Assembly (NCBI GenBank): GCA_019671005.1
Contig: CM033745.1
Location: 14,498,921 to 14,562,920 of the forward strand
Source of the DNA: Hibiscus mutabilis
Taxonomy: Eukaryota; Streptophyta; Magnoliopsida; Malvales; Malvaceae
Direction of reading: 5' to 3'
Length of the DNA: 64,000 nt
Part shown: positions 1 through 10,574 of the stretch, piece by piece
Layout: each line of letters opens with the position of its first letter
Numbering within the stretch: position 1 is the first letter of the stretch
Position numbers and translations under genes: made by a program
The notes under the pieces: generated by a model
The model's input: only the letters and a program-made list of their open reading frames with translations
Database searches by the model: none
Told to the model about the DNA's origin: nothing

Positions 1-205
1 TTAACCAGTTAACATGGGCCTCATAATTATTTAATTTCAAATTTTAAGAGGCAATACGTAACCTGACAAATATTCAAATTAGTTTTGTCTTTTTTATTAG
101 GGAAAACTACATATTTAATACCTCAACTATGCATGCGTTACTGTTTTGGTACCCTAACTATATTTTGGCAAAATGGTACCTAACATTACATTTTTGTTCT
201 ATTTT

Positions 206-210
206 GGTAT
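206..210. repeat. Left target-site duplication of Athila copy A (ggtat)
   Basis: The five bases before the LTR read ggtat. The five after the other LTR (12086-12090) read ggtac, a 4/5 match consistent with an aged 5-bp gypsy duplication. Confidence 0.7.
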
Positions 211-1701
211 TGTTGCGCGTAATCAGTGCTTCACAATTATGCAAGAGTACACGTCGCAAGTTATAGTATAAAAGATATCGTCTCCACAGGGAATGGTGCC
301 ACTTCAAGAATCTAATCTCATGCACTGTAAAAAGTAAAGAACACAAGTAGAAGATTATACTAGTTTAACTAACAACTAAACTAGAAAGCAAATAAGTAAA
401 AGAAGATATAATCAAATGAGAGAGAATAGGCCAGGTTATCGTGAGTTGAGGTGTGATAGCCGATTGGATCGTCTTGGTAAAAGAGTGCAAGGGCAACTCA
501 GTTGCCGTGGCAACTTGCACAGCGGGGTTTCCTTGGCAACTAATTGATGGTTACCTGAGCAACTACTTGGGCGGCTGGGCAGCAACTTTAAGGTTTGGCA
601 GAGCGTTCCTCAATGGTTTCTTCTTATCCCTAAGTCGAAACTCTAGCTATTTGTGCATGCCTTGATAATACATCCCTGCATGAATCAAGGGTGAACAACA
701 ACCAATTTTGCGCTCCTCTTAGCCGTTGAAATCCTTAACTTATTCCTAAGCCGGATTAATCTTCACCATCAATAGATTGAATAAAGACCATACTCATTCG
801 TTTCTTGAATCTAACTCTCCCAATATTAGATAAATTGATGAAGTTACGAGATCCTATCCCAATTCACTCACAAACAAGAAGAAAAACCAAGAATGAGTAA
901 ACCTTGAATTGAAAGTGCAAACTCTTATTACCTAAACAAAATCCAATTATTTCTCACAACCACAAAACACAATAACCTTAGCCAAATAGATTTAGTTCAT
1001 GGCTAGGTTCCAAAGAAACACAAGACAAAGAATTCCTAGCATAAACCTAATTGAACAAGAAAGAAAAAGATGAAGAATGGTTGAAGCCTTGTCGAAATCT
1101 CTCATTGCTCTTGTCGTAATCTCCTTCCTCTCTTTGTCGAAATTTCTCTCCTCTCTCCCTTTGGAGTTGACGGCTTGGTCCTCAATTTATAGGGCTAGGT
1201 CAAAGTCTTTTTTTAGGAGGAAGTTAAGTTGGAATTAAATATCTTTAAAGAATATAATTCTTTATTATATTTAAATTCCTACTAGAACTTCTCCTATCTT
1301 CTTGGGATTTAATTTTTCTTTAACCTCTTCATGGAAATCAAACTCTTTTGGGTTTTAACTTTGCTCCATGTCATCTTGGGCATATCTAGTCATCGATTTT
1401 GACTGCCATATCACCTTATCCCTTATCGGCAATTGCCCTGGCAACTAGCTCGGCATCTCCTTCATGCATTACCCTGGCAACTGGTTCCAACCTTGCTTTG
1501 GCAAGTGATCCTGCACACACACAAAACACACCAAAGCAGTATCTTTTTCCACAAAATTAAGCAAAATGTGAAATCAAGCTTGTCCACCAAGGAAACAACA
1601 CAAACATGCTTGAATGACTAATAATGCAACTAATATGAGCCTAAGTTTAACAATAATATGAATAAAAAGGTGAATAAAATAGTACTTTTAGACACTTAAC
1701 A
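211..1701 (-). repeat. 3' LTR of Athila copy A
   Basis: This 1491-bp LTR (3' in element orientation) ends in TG..CA and is about 20 bp shorter than its partner at 10575-12085. It contains a GTTGCCNNGGCAAC palindrome at 501-514 and degenerate copies near 527, 1431 and 1468. Small indels and substitutions separate the two LTRs, so the insertion is not recent. Confidence 0.93.
1184..1191 (-). promoter_or_regulatory. Predicted LTR TATA box (TATAAATT), copy A 3' LTR
   Basis: CCCTATAAATTGAGG on the minus strand sits in a GC-richer stretch of the LTR. It is conserved in the partner LTR (11563-11570) and in copy B (21294-21301), as expected of an LTR core promoter. Confidence 0.6.
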
Positions 1702-1713
1702 CACCCCCAAACT
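1702..1713 (-). other. Polypurine tract of Athila copy A
   Basis: AGTTTGGGGGTG on the minus strand directly abuts the 3' LTR start TGTTAAG. This is the standard position of the plus-strand primer. Copy B has the same tract at 20733-20745. Confidence 0.85.
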
Positions 1714-2668
1714 AGAACTACTGCTTGTCCTCAAGCAATGCAAACTAATAATTACCCGCCAAGACTTCAATTTTCACAAACTTAGCTTTGAACTTGATTT
1801 CAATTCTCAGAACTGGGGCACGAAGCGTGAATGGCTTTTCATTTTTCAGAATACTTAGGAGTTACTCGGAATCAAACTATAATGCTTGTGAGTGTGTGCG
1901 GAGTTGTGTTTTAATATGTTTTAACTAGAGCCGGTTTCGGTCACCTCTAGTGTTTTGTTTTTAGTTTTCTTAAGTTAATTAATTTATTCGACTAGAGCCA
2001 ATTCCGGGCACCTCTAGCGATCAATTTTTGGCGCATACTAGAGCCAATTTCGAGCACTTCTAGCGATCAATTTTTAGCGCATACTAGAGCCAATTTCGGG
2101 CACCTCTAGTATTCATCCCATTTTTATTCTAATCCCCTAACTTTTTAACTATCAACCTAAGTTCACTAGAATTCCTTAAATCAATCAAGCCACACAGTGT
2201 TTCATCAAGTTTAGCATCATAGTACAATTCTAAGTATTTCCATGTTTATCCTAGAATAAAAAGTTCTATCAATTAAGTACATTGGCAAAGTCATCATCGG
2301 ATATTCATCAAATCTAGGCAATTCTTGTTCCAACTAAAGGCATGACAAGCAATTTATGTATCCTAAATGTAATACTTAAGATGAATGCAACTAAACATGG
2401 TAACTAACTAATAACAATCCCCCCAAACTCGAGTGAGGCATTGTCCTCAATGCATGCAACAAAGAAAAATAAAAATAAAAATAAAGAAAAGTAGAATGCA
2501 AACGAGGACTTACTCTGAGAGTTCGTCGTCGTGGATGATTAGTTTTCTTTTGGTCGGTGTCTTGATTCTTTTGCTTGAACGCGGTGGTTGTTTCCTTGTT
2601 GTCGATGGTGGAATCGATCCTCGTATGGGATTGTCCTCATCATTCTCTTCATCAATGTCATTGGTTTT
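1714..2668 (-). other. 3' untranslated region of Athila copy A
   Basis: This non-coding stretch between the env-like ORF and the PPT holds the hairpin repeats at 1925-2125. Near 2400-2460 it also has a 'gcattgaggacaatg' segment that is conserved in copy B at about 20145. No ORF here is supported. Confidence 0.7.
1925..2125 (-). repeat. Four-unit hairpin tandem repeat upstream of the PPT
   Basis: Four units of roughly 45-65 bp each carry CTAGAG-GTGCCCGAAATTGG-CTCTAG (element sense) with minor variation. The 6-bp ends are exact inverted complements and a CC/GG pair can extend the stem, so each unit can fold as a small hairpin. Copy B has four such units at 20495-20690 at the same place relative to its PPT. 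The role is unknown; a reverse-transcription or packaging signal is one possibility. Confidence 0.8.
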
Positions 2669-4071
2669 TCACTTGGGCTTGGAGGATTCGATTGGTGCGA
2701 TGTTTGTTGGTGCAATGGAGGACTCGTCCGAATCTGAAAAATCAGACAATGATTCAGTATGAGTTGATTCGGGCATAGGTGTTTTACCTTTGGCTTTTGC
2801 AGTGGTTGCCGGGGCGTCTTTAGCTTTGGTTGCTGCGACATCTTCAGTGTTGGTTGCTGTGGCAACTGCTTGGGCAGATGCGCTATAGGTTGCCACGGCA
2901 TCATCTGTTGCGGTTGCCGTGGCAACTGCTTCATTGGTTGTCGTGTCAAGGATTTCGGTATGAAAGATGGGGAACGACACGCGGCTGTTCGTGTACTTTT
3001 CCAGGATGAATTGGGTGATGGCATTGTTGTGATCCTCTATGTACCGCATGAACATTAATTGCCAGTCTTCAATTTGCCTAAGGCGGTTCGCCAACGGTTG
3101 TAATAGTGCTTCAAGTTGTCCTTGGGTTGCTGGCCGAGTAGCCCGGGCATCAGTTGCTTGGGCATTAGGGGTTGCCGAGGCGGCAGGAGTTGCCGCAACA
3201 ATTGAAGGCATTGGGGATTTTACCGGTGCCTCTCCCATTAGCTTTCAGATTTGTGCTCGATTCCAACCGAACTTTGGTAGGGCCTTTTCATTAGTGGACT
3301 CACTTGAGACATGCATCTCTTTGCAAAGATAAGAAGTTAAGCACGAGAAGAAAATAGAACCCTTGTCTTTTGTGCTACATACAAAAATCTCATCACAAAT
3401 AATTTTTCCAATGTTAATGATGTGATTATGCAAGATAGAATGTATGAGAAAAATACGAGGTGCATCAACGGTAGTATTGTGTATAGTGGGCATTAAAGAA
3501 GTTTTAACAAACTTATTCCATAATTTTGCCTCGGGTTTAAGCCGAAGGTGATTTACCGTGCCCTTGTATTTACCGTCGTTCCAATGAGTTCCCGGTAGAG
3601 TGAGTTCTTGAAGCACCTTGTCGAGTTGCTTGGGCGTGAGTTGATCAACAAAGGCTTGATGCTCGTCATTCTCAACGTAGAGCCCGTAAAAGGTGTTGAT
3701 GTTTTTGGGGCTTATGAGTATAGCCTTGTCTCGAAAAAAACATAAGGATTATCCGTGTTAGGTGAGTGAGCATAGAATTCACTTACCCATGAGATGTTAC
3801 ACGGTTCTAATTGATGGCAAAAGATTTGCCACTTTTGATGTGCAATCCTTTCGAAGATGAATGGTTTAAGGCTGAAATCTTGATGAGAGTTGGAGTATTC
3901 GAAGCCTTGTCCTTCGCAAATCTTCCGGCTTTCAAACTTGGATTGAAATCTTTCTTGAACCACCGGTGTAGCAAACTTCTTGTATCTTGGTTCTTTGGAG
4001 GAACTTGGATGAACCAAAAATTCAATTTTGGATGCCATGGATGATCTTGGTTGTGAGTTTGGTAAAATCAA
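2669..4071 (-). pseudogene. Athila env-like / plant transposon ORF, frameshifted
   Basis: This is the extra ORF found after pol in Athila elements. It is sometimes called env-like and its function is unproven. The start is likely the ATG near 4035 (MASKIEFLVH). The N-terminal half contains a WVSEFYAHSP stretch typical of the plant transposon-protein domain after an arginine-rich region. A one-base change in the A-run near 3736-3742 shifts the frame, and coding resumes through 3616-3245. A TGA near 3245-3250 (CGA to TGA, a CpG transition) separates the C-terminal part. That part (3238-2669) is Ala/Thr/Val-rich, with AVATATA-type peptides encoded by GTTGCC/GGCAAC repeats, then a Ser/Asp-rich tail. 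I see no convincing signal peptide or membrane helix. Copy B lacks this ORF. Confidence 0.8.
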
Positions 4072-4658
4072 AGAAAAGAAAGTAAAAGAAGCTAAAGAGT
4101 TGCAAGGTGAAAAGTAGGAATAGGTTTCTTGGAAGTTAAGGGTGATGGGTTAAATAGAAAAGATAGGTAGTAAATATGGTGGGTGGGAGTAATTTTGAGA
4201 TAAAGAAAACAAGGGTTTAGATTGGGGGAAGGTGACAGCTAGGGGGTTTAGGGAAGGGGAAGGTTTTGGCCGTTTATGTAGGGTTTATTTAAGGTAAATT
4301 GGAGGGTTAATATAAGCCTTAGATTCAGCCCATTAATTTCCTTGTTGAAGAAGTTTCCTTCTTGAATCAAAATTCCTCTTTATCTTGAACTATTTTCCTA
4401 CAATTCAAAAAACAAATAAAATAAGGATTAAAATTAAAGATAAACTAATAAAAGAAAATAAATAAAGATGTGCAAAGAAATTCTTAAACTTAAAATTTTA
4501 AAGACAATTAGATAAATATGAAAGAAAGATGTAGTTTTAAACTTAAAGAAAATAAATAAATCTATCCTAAAAAGAAAAATAACCGAAAATAACAAATAAA
4601 AATAAAAAATTAAATAGTTCGAAAAAAATAAAAAGAAAATATCGAAAGGAGAGCATGC
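4072..4658 (-). other. Spacer between integrase and env-like ORF
   Basis: A-rich, low-complexity sequence, thymine-rich on the coding strand. The env-like transcript may start or be spliced here, but no splice site is convincing. No gene is seen. Confidence 0.6.
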
Positions 4659-5915
4659 TCATGCATCTCTAAAGGTGACCACTTTTTTGTTACGTTCCAC
4701 ATGGGCACCGTTGTAGTGCTTCAATCTTTGTCCGTTGACTTTGAATTCATGTTCGTCAGTGATGGACTTGATTATCACGGCACCATGGGAGAATGGTTTG
4801 ACAACTTCGAATGGTCCTGACCATCTTGATTTCAGTTTTCCCGGGAAAAGTTTTAGCCGAGAATTGAATAAGAGAACTAGTTGCCCTGGCATGAATTGCC
4901 GCGACAATAGTTTCTTGTCATGCCATTGATTTGTTTTCTCCTTGTAGATTCGTGCATTGTTATAGGCGAGTGCACAAAATTCTTCTATCTCGTTGAGGTC
5001 CAACAAACGCCTTTGTCTGGCACTTTTCCAATCCATATTCACGGTCTTGATTGCCCAATATGCCTTGTGTTCGATTTCCACCGGTAGATGGCATGTTTTG
5101 CCATAGACAAGTCAGAAGGGGACGTACCTAAGGATGTTTTGAATGCAGTGCGATATGCCCAAAGTGCGTCATCTAGTCTTACTGACCAATCCTTCCTAGA
5201 GGGATTTACAACTTTCTCGAGTATACCCTTTAATTCCCGGTTGGAAATTTCTGATTGCCCATTGGTTTGTGGGTGATATGTTGTGGCAATCTTGTGAGAT
5301 ACACCAAAGCGTTGTAACATCTTGGCGATGAGTTTGTTGTCAAAGTGCTTGCCTTCACCACTGATAATTGCTCTCGGCATCCCAAACCATGTAAATATAT
5401 TTTTCTGCAAGAATCGTTGCACGGTCTTAGAATCGTTGGTGGGAACTGCAGCTGGCTCAACCCATTTAGACACGTAGTCAACGGCAAGTAGAATATAGAG
5501 GTTACCGAATGAAGATGGGAAAGGTCCCATAAAATCAATCCCCCATACATCGAACAATTCCACCTCGATAATGTTTTGGAGCAGCATCTCATGTCGTCTA
5601 GAGATATTGCCCGTCCTCTGGCAACGATCACATTGCTTGTAAAACTCTTGGGCATCTTTGTACAGTGTTGGCCAATACAAACCGGATTGCAAAACTTTGG
5701 CCGTGGTACGTGTTCCTCCAAAATGTCCTCCATAGGGTGAAGAATGGCATTGCCTGAGTACATTCTACTGCTCCTCTTAGGGACACATCGACGTATAACC
5801 TAATCTGTATATTGTTTAAACAAATGAGGCTCGTCCTAAAAGTAATGCTTAGCATTATGGCGGAACCGCTTCTTCCCTTGGTGAGTAAGGCCATAAGGTA
5901 AAATGCCAAAAACAA
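4659..5915 (-). pseudogene. Athila integrase, copy A (second catalytic Asp lost)
   Basis: Integrase inserts the DNA copy into host chromosomes. The zinc-finger CxxC (QCDRCQRTG) lies in the 5692 frame, and its upstream histidines are in another frame near 5760-5700, so a frameshift divides the domain. The core has the first Asp in GIDFMGP and the Glu in GQSEISNRE. The second Asp motif reads ISGEGKHF where the family has ISDxGxHF, a D-to-G change that should abolish catalysis. A further frameshift near 5090 separates the core from the C-terminal domain (5081-4659), which has a GPFEVVKPFSHGAV barrel-like segment. No chromodomain follows, as usual for Athila. Confidence 0.9.
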
Positions 5916-5930
5916 GGAAATTAACTAAAT

Positions 5931-6245
5931 TTGCGTACCAGGGTATTGCCGAGGCATGTGTTGCCGTGGCAACTGCTTCTATGGTTGCCAAAGCGTGCGC
6001 GTCTAGAGTTGCCGCGACATGCGCATCCATGGTTGCCGAGACATGCGCGTCAAGGGTTGTTGAGGCATGCGCGTCAAGGGTTGTCGATGCATGCGCATCA
6101 AGGGTTGTCGAGGCATACGCGTCAAGAGTTGTTGAGGCATCGAGGGTTGCTGAGTCGTCGAGGGTTGCCAAGGCATGCGCATCTATGGTTGCCGAGGGGT
6201 CAGGGGTTGCCGAGGCATACGCGTCCATGGTTGCCGAGGCAACTA
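5931..6245 (-). repeat. In-frame minisatellite between RNase H and integrase, copy A
   Basis: About a dozen units of nominally 24 bp (some 30 bp), of the form GTTGCCGAGGCATGCGCGTC, encode repeats such as TTLDAHAS and SATMDAHA on the minus strand. Most units carry half of the GTTGCCNNGGCAAC palindrome. Full copies lie at 5960-5973 and 6230-6243. Copy B carries the same array at 18165-18400 with different unit number and order, so it expands and contracts. Confidence 0.85.
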
Positions 6246-7719
6246 ACAGTTGCTCATCCAGGAATGCATCGTATATCTCTAAATCTGCGTCCTTCTCCCT
6301 ATTGAGTTCTAAGCGTGATAAGTGATCGACCACTTAATTTTTTGTTCCTTTTCTATCCTTAATTTCAATATCAAACTCTTGTAAAAGTAATATCCAACGA
6401 ATCAAACGAGGTTTGGCATCCTGTTTAGCAAATAGATGCTTAATTGTCGAATGGTCTGTATGAACAATTATCTTTGTACCAATCAAATAGGATCAGAACT
6501 TGTCAAATACGAAAACTACGGCTAGTAACTCTTTCTTTGTTGTTGTGTAATTCACTTGAGCACTATTAAGAGTTTTACTAGCGTAGTATATCACATGAAA
6601 GGTCTTACTTGTGCGTTGGCCTAGGACTACTCCTACCGCGAAATCACTTGCATCACACATGAGCTCAAAAGGTAGCATCCAATCGGGTGGAACGACAATG
6701 GGTACCGAGGTAAGCTTTTCCTTTAGGGTTTTGAATGCTTGGGCGCAAGAATCATCAAAATTGAAGACTTTATCCTGTTCAAGAAGATTGCACAAGGGTT
6801 TAGTAATTTTAGAAAAATTATGAATGAGCCTCATGTAAAAACCTGCATGTCCAAGGAAGCTTCGGATTCCTTTAACTGAACTTGTTGGGGGTAATCTCTC
6901 GATCACGTCCACTTTGGCTTTGTCTAATTCGATTCCCTTGGATTAAATCTTATGACCGAGCACTATTCCTTCATCTACCATAAAATGGCACTTCTCCCAA
7001 TTAAGGACTAAATCGGTTTCTTCATATCTTGCCAACACCTTCTCTAAATTGCCTAGGAAACTGTCGAAGTCATTACCAAAGAGGGAAAAATCATCCATGA
7101 AGATCTCAAAGAAGTCTTTGACCATGTCTGAAAAGAGTGCCATCATGCATCTTTGAAAGGTTGTCGGGGCATTATACAATCCGAACAGCATCCTTCAGAA
7201 AGTATAAGTACCGTATAGGCATGTGAAGGTTGTCTTTTCTTGATCTTCTGGTGCTATGGCAATTTGATTGTAACCTGAATAACCATCAAGAAAACAATAA
7301 AAGGGTTTACCTGCAAGACAATCAAGCATTTGATCAATAAAGGGTAATGGGAAGTGATCTTTCCTAGTGGTTTTGTTTAGCTTTCGATAATCCATACAAA
7401 CCCTCCAACCGGTCACAGTCCTGGTTGGAATGAGTTCATTGTTTTCATTACTTACCACCGTTATAACTCCCCTTTTCGGTACACATTGTACCGGACTTAC
7501 CCATGTACTATCAGAGATAGGGTATATGATACCGGCGTCAAGCCACTTGATGATTCCTTTCATTACAACCCCTTTCATTGCATGATTCAGTCTCCTCTGG
7601 GCCTCAATCGAAGGTTTGTGATCATCTTCCAACAAAATCTTGTGCATGCACACCTCCAGGCTAATTCCCTTCAAGTCGACAATTGTACACCCTATTGCCT
7701 TCTTGTGTAGCATCAACAT
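6246..7719 (-). pseudogene. Athila reverse transcriptase and RNase H, copy A
   Basis: These domains copy element RNA into DNA and remove the RNA strand. Minus-strand motifs in order: LDAGIIYPISDS, a CVPKRGV block, WRVCMDYRKLNK, FPLPFIDQMLD, FLDGYSGYNQI, then the active-site box FMDDFS (a YxDD variant seen in Athila). RNase H follows with DASDFAVG, YASKTLN, a TKKELLAV block and DHLSRLE. The ORF is split at about 7192 (stop after GTYTF), 6943 (stop after LGHKI) and 6493 (stop after FDKF), with another stop in KGTKN*V near 6333. Most stops are single substitutions with the frame kept. The catalytic Asp pair of RT is intact. Confidence 0.93.
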
Positions 7720-7917
7720 TTTGATCAGCCTCTTTTCCTACTCAGGCTATAACTTAAAGGAAATAATTACAAGCAATGTATTATCGGTTCCCAAGTAAGC
7801 ATATTTTAGTTGCCCTGGCAACTGTTTCAACTCAAGAATCGGTGGTTGTTCAATGGAGGACTTTTCGAGTTTACCTTCCTTACCTGAGTAATCCAGTGGT
7901 TCAAAGTATGTGCCTGG
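7720..7917 (-). other. PR-RT linker with palindrome
   Basis: This coding linker continues the pol frame with several stops. It includes LELKQLPGQLKY, encoded across the GTTGCCCTGGCAAC palindrome at 7809-7822. The segment is conserved at the very start of copy B (16552-16650). Confidence 0.7.
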
Positions 7918-8642
7918 TCAATTGACTAACCAATTTGCCTCTTCTTGTTGTTCCTCATTGATCGGTTCTTCATACTCCTCAGGTTCCTTTTGATCGGCAA
8001 TGTAGTTGCCGAGGCAACTAAATTCCTCATCGAGGTTAAACTCTGCAGTGGCATGAAGAAGTTGGCATTCTTCTGGATCATCGGCATGTCTTAGTGTTTG
8101 GAACACATTTAGTTTAACTTGCTGGTCATTCACCCTCATTGTGAGTTCTCCCTTTTTCAACATCGATCAAGGTTCTCCCTGTTGCTGGGAAGGGTCTCCC
8201 TAGAATAATAGGTGCATGTTCATCTACTTCACAATCCAAAACAATAAAGTCAGGTAGGAAAAATAAATTTATCAACTTTTACTAGTATGTCTTCGATTTT
8301 TCCCTTTGGATGCACATAGGATCTGTCGGCTATCTGTAGCATAACTGTTGTAGGTCTTGCCTTCCCGATTCCTAGTTTCTGGAAAACCAATTTAGGCATC
8401 AAATTTATGCTTACTCCAAGATCACATAATGTTTTCCCGACATAGTGGTTTCCAATGGAACAAGGTATTGTGAAACTTCCGGGATCCTTCAACTTGGGTG
8501 GAATGCTATTGTGCAACATGGCCATGCATCCCTCTATTGCGGCAACTGTTTCGAACTCTCCTAGCCTTGTTCTCTTGGACACAATGTCTTTAAGAAACTT
8601 GGCATAGTTTGACATTTGTTTAATTGCTTCAACCAATAGCAA
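7918..8642 (-). pseudogene. Athila aspartic protease region, copy A
   Basis: This retroviral-type protease would cut Gag-Pol. The active-site region reads TLCDLGVSINLMPK, matching the LxDxGxS(I/V)NLMP pattern of Athila proteases, where the usual DLGASIN has Val for Ala. Upstream is IPPKLKDPGSFTIPC, which typically starts this domain. A one-base insertion near 8250 (after KFIFPT) shifts the frame. The second half (8163-7918) contains ELTMRVND and the SCLGNYI segment, which is encoded over the palindrome at 8005-8018. The protease ends in an acidic EEYEEPINEEQQEE tail. Confidence 0.85.
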
Positions 8643-9065
8643 GTTGATGTGGACTTGCTTTAGGATATCAAGAAACTTCTTGAATTGATATTCTTACTTT
8701 TGTCACTTCAACCTTTGTGGTAATGGTGGTGGAAGTCGGATATCTTTGATCCTTTCATTGGTCTGGAACCTAATTTACGGTATTACCGAGGTAACTGAAG
8801 TTGCCGAGGCATTGTCAACTAAGGTTGTTGTGGCGTGCCTATCGTTGGTTGTCGTGGCATCCTTATTACTGGTTTTCGAGGCATGCTTATCGCTGGTTAC
8901 CGCGTCTGAGGCTTTGCCGCTGAGTTCATCTTGTTCTTTTTGTGGAGTTCTATTTGATGAGCGAGCTTGAGCCTCTTTAAGTTGTTGGCCACTTCTAGTG
9001 GTGATCGCCTTACATTGCTCATGGCCAGTTCCTCTTGCGACTTCAATATCGCTAGGTAAACCTCC
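8643..9065 (-). other. Degenerate gag-protease linker
   Basis: The minus-strand frame continues with several stops. It encodes an alanine/threonine-rich stretch (KDATTTNDRHATTT) from degenerate GTTGC/GGCAT repeats like those in the minisatellite at 5931-6245, followed by a proline-rich LPPPLPQR segment. No separate gene. Confidence 0.65.
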
Positions 9066-10364
9066 TTACGGTCTAGTATTCAGGTTTTGAGTAAATTGTC
9101 CGACTTGATTTTCCAATGATTTGATTGTCGCCTCTTGGTTTTGCAATCTCATCTCGGTCTTGTTAATAAAAGCATCAGTTCTTTTTATGAAGTTACTATT
9201 CTCAACCATATAAGATTCAGTTTTCAACATAAAAGCATTGAGAGAATTTTCCAAAGAACTAAATATTGTCGGTTGTTGTTGCGACAACTATTGCCATAGC
9301 ATATTCTGCTGGAATCCCGATGCTTGTGCATTCTGATTGTTCTGGTTTAGAGCATTGTTGGGATTACTCCATGAAAAATTCGGGTGCTTCTTCCAAGCTG
9401 GATTATATGTGTTGGACATCACATTGTTGTTCTGGTTGTAATTCCCCATATAAAAGCTGGATTCTGGATTCTGTATACATTCAGAAGAATCATGGTTACC
9501 ACCACATAACTCACAAAAGGAATCCATTACCTTGACCTCCTGTGTGTTGTTTGGTTTCTGCATGTTCTGGACCATCTTGGTTAGAGCGGCCAATTGTGCT
9601 GAAATTGAGTCTGATGATCCCAGTTCATGTATTGTGGCTTGGCGTCTAACTCCTCCTCTTCTAGCAGAGGGGAATTGATAATCATTCTTGGCAAGCCTAT
9701 TTAGAATTTGCATTGCTTCCTCCGGTGACTTATCTAGGAGTATGTCGTTTGCCGAGGCATCTAGCATCATCCTTGTTGGTGTATTCACAGCGTTGTAAAA
9801 CATCGTTACTTGTATCCACACTGGGAATCCGTGTAGGGGGCATTTGTGTAGAAGTTCTCTATATCGCTTCCAAGCCTCGTACATGGATTCATCATCTGCC
9901 TGCCGAAAAGAAGTAATTTCGTTACGAAGCTTATCAGTAAATTTTATAGGATTAAATCAAGCAAGGAAATCACGACAAAGATCGGTCCAAGATCCTATTA
10001 ATCTGGCAGGAATACTATTCAACCATGCTTTCGCCCTATCCCTCAGTGAATAGGGGAATAATCTTAGTCGTAAAATATCAGGGGTGACTCATTGTATTTT
10101 GAATGAATTGCAAATCTCGAGGAAATATTTAAGATGTTGTCGTGCATCTTCAGTTGCTGAGCCGCCAAATTGACCAATTGTGTTGATGATATTGAACATC
10201 ATCGGTTTCAACTCAAAGTGGTCGGCTTCAATTTCAGGTGTGACAACTCCTAGATTATGTCCTTCAATATCTTATTCAAGATAGTCTCGAATAGTTCTGT
10301 TTCGTGCAAGAATCACTCCTCCTGCTCGAACATCCTGATTCATATTGCCATCTTGATTAGCCAT
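9066..10364 (-). pseudogene. gag: Athila gag, copy A, with in-frame stops
   Basis: Gag is the particle protein. Start ATG at 10364 (MANQDGNMNQ). The capsid-like region includes AWLNSIPARLIGSW, then MYEAWKRYRELLHKCPLHGFP and FYNAVN, which are hallmarks of the plant retrotransposon gag domain. One CCHC-like knuckle follows (CELCGGNHDSSEC). The downstream part is Asn/Gln-rich with a coiled-coil-like segment (9287-9066). The frame is continuous except for four stops: TAA after TIRDYLE, TGA after FKIQ, TGA after DFLA and TAG after NMLWQ. All four are explained by a C-to-T change (two plausibly CGA to TGA). This copy cannot make full-length Gag. Confidence 0.9.
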
Positions 10365-10550
10365 TGCTACTCTTAACCTTCGTCTGAGTCTTTGCAACGT
10401 TCATTCGATTTCTGGATCAAAGGGATATTCTGGTGTAATCGTTCTCGCCCTGGTCATATACCAATGCAAAACCAAAGTTTGTTAGCCCTTTGAATCTTAA
10501 ACAAGAAAAATAAAAAGTGCAAGAAAATAAAAACAAGTTGCTATTGTCAA

Positions 10551-10568
10551 TCCCCGGCAACGGCACCA
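10551..10568 (-). other. Primer-binding site of Athila copy A (tRNA-Asp type)
   Basis: TGGTGCCGTTGCCGGGGA on the minus strand starts 6 nt after the 5' LTR. It differs by one base from the TGGCGCC.. tRNA-Asp PBS known for Athila elements. It contains the same GTTGCC hexamer as the scattered palindrome. Confidence 0.88.
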
Positions 10569-10574
10569 AAAACT

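Noticed and set aside
5931..6245. Regular short repeats resembling a CRISPR array
   Set aside because: Units are contiguous, coding and degenerate, with no unique spacers, in plant nuclear DNA.
5903..6325. Plus-strand ORFs with repeated ASRVVEACASRVV-type units
   Set aside because: Antisense shadow of the minisatellite, whose sense reading continues the pol frame.
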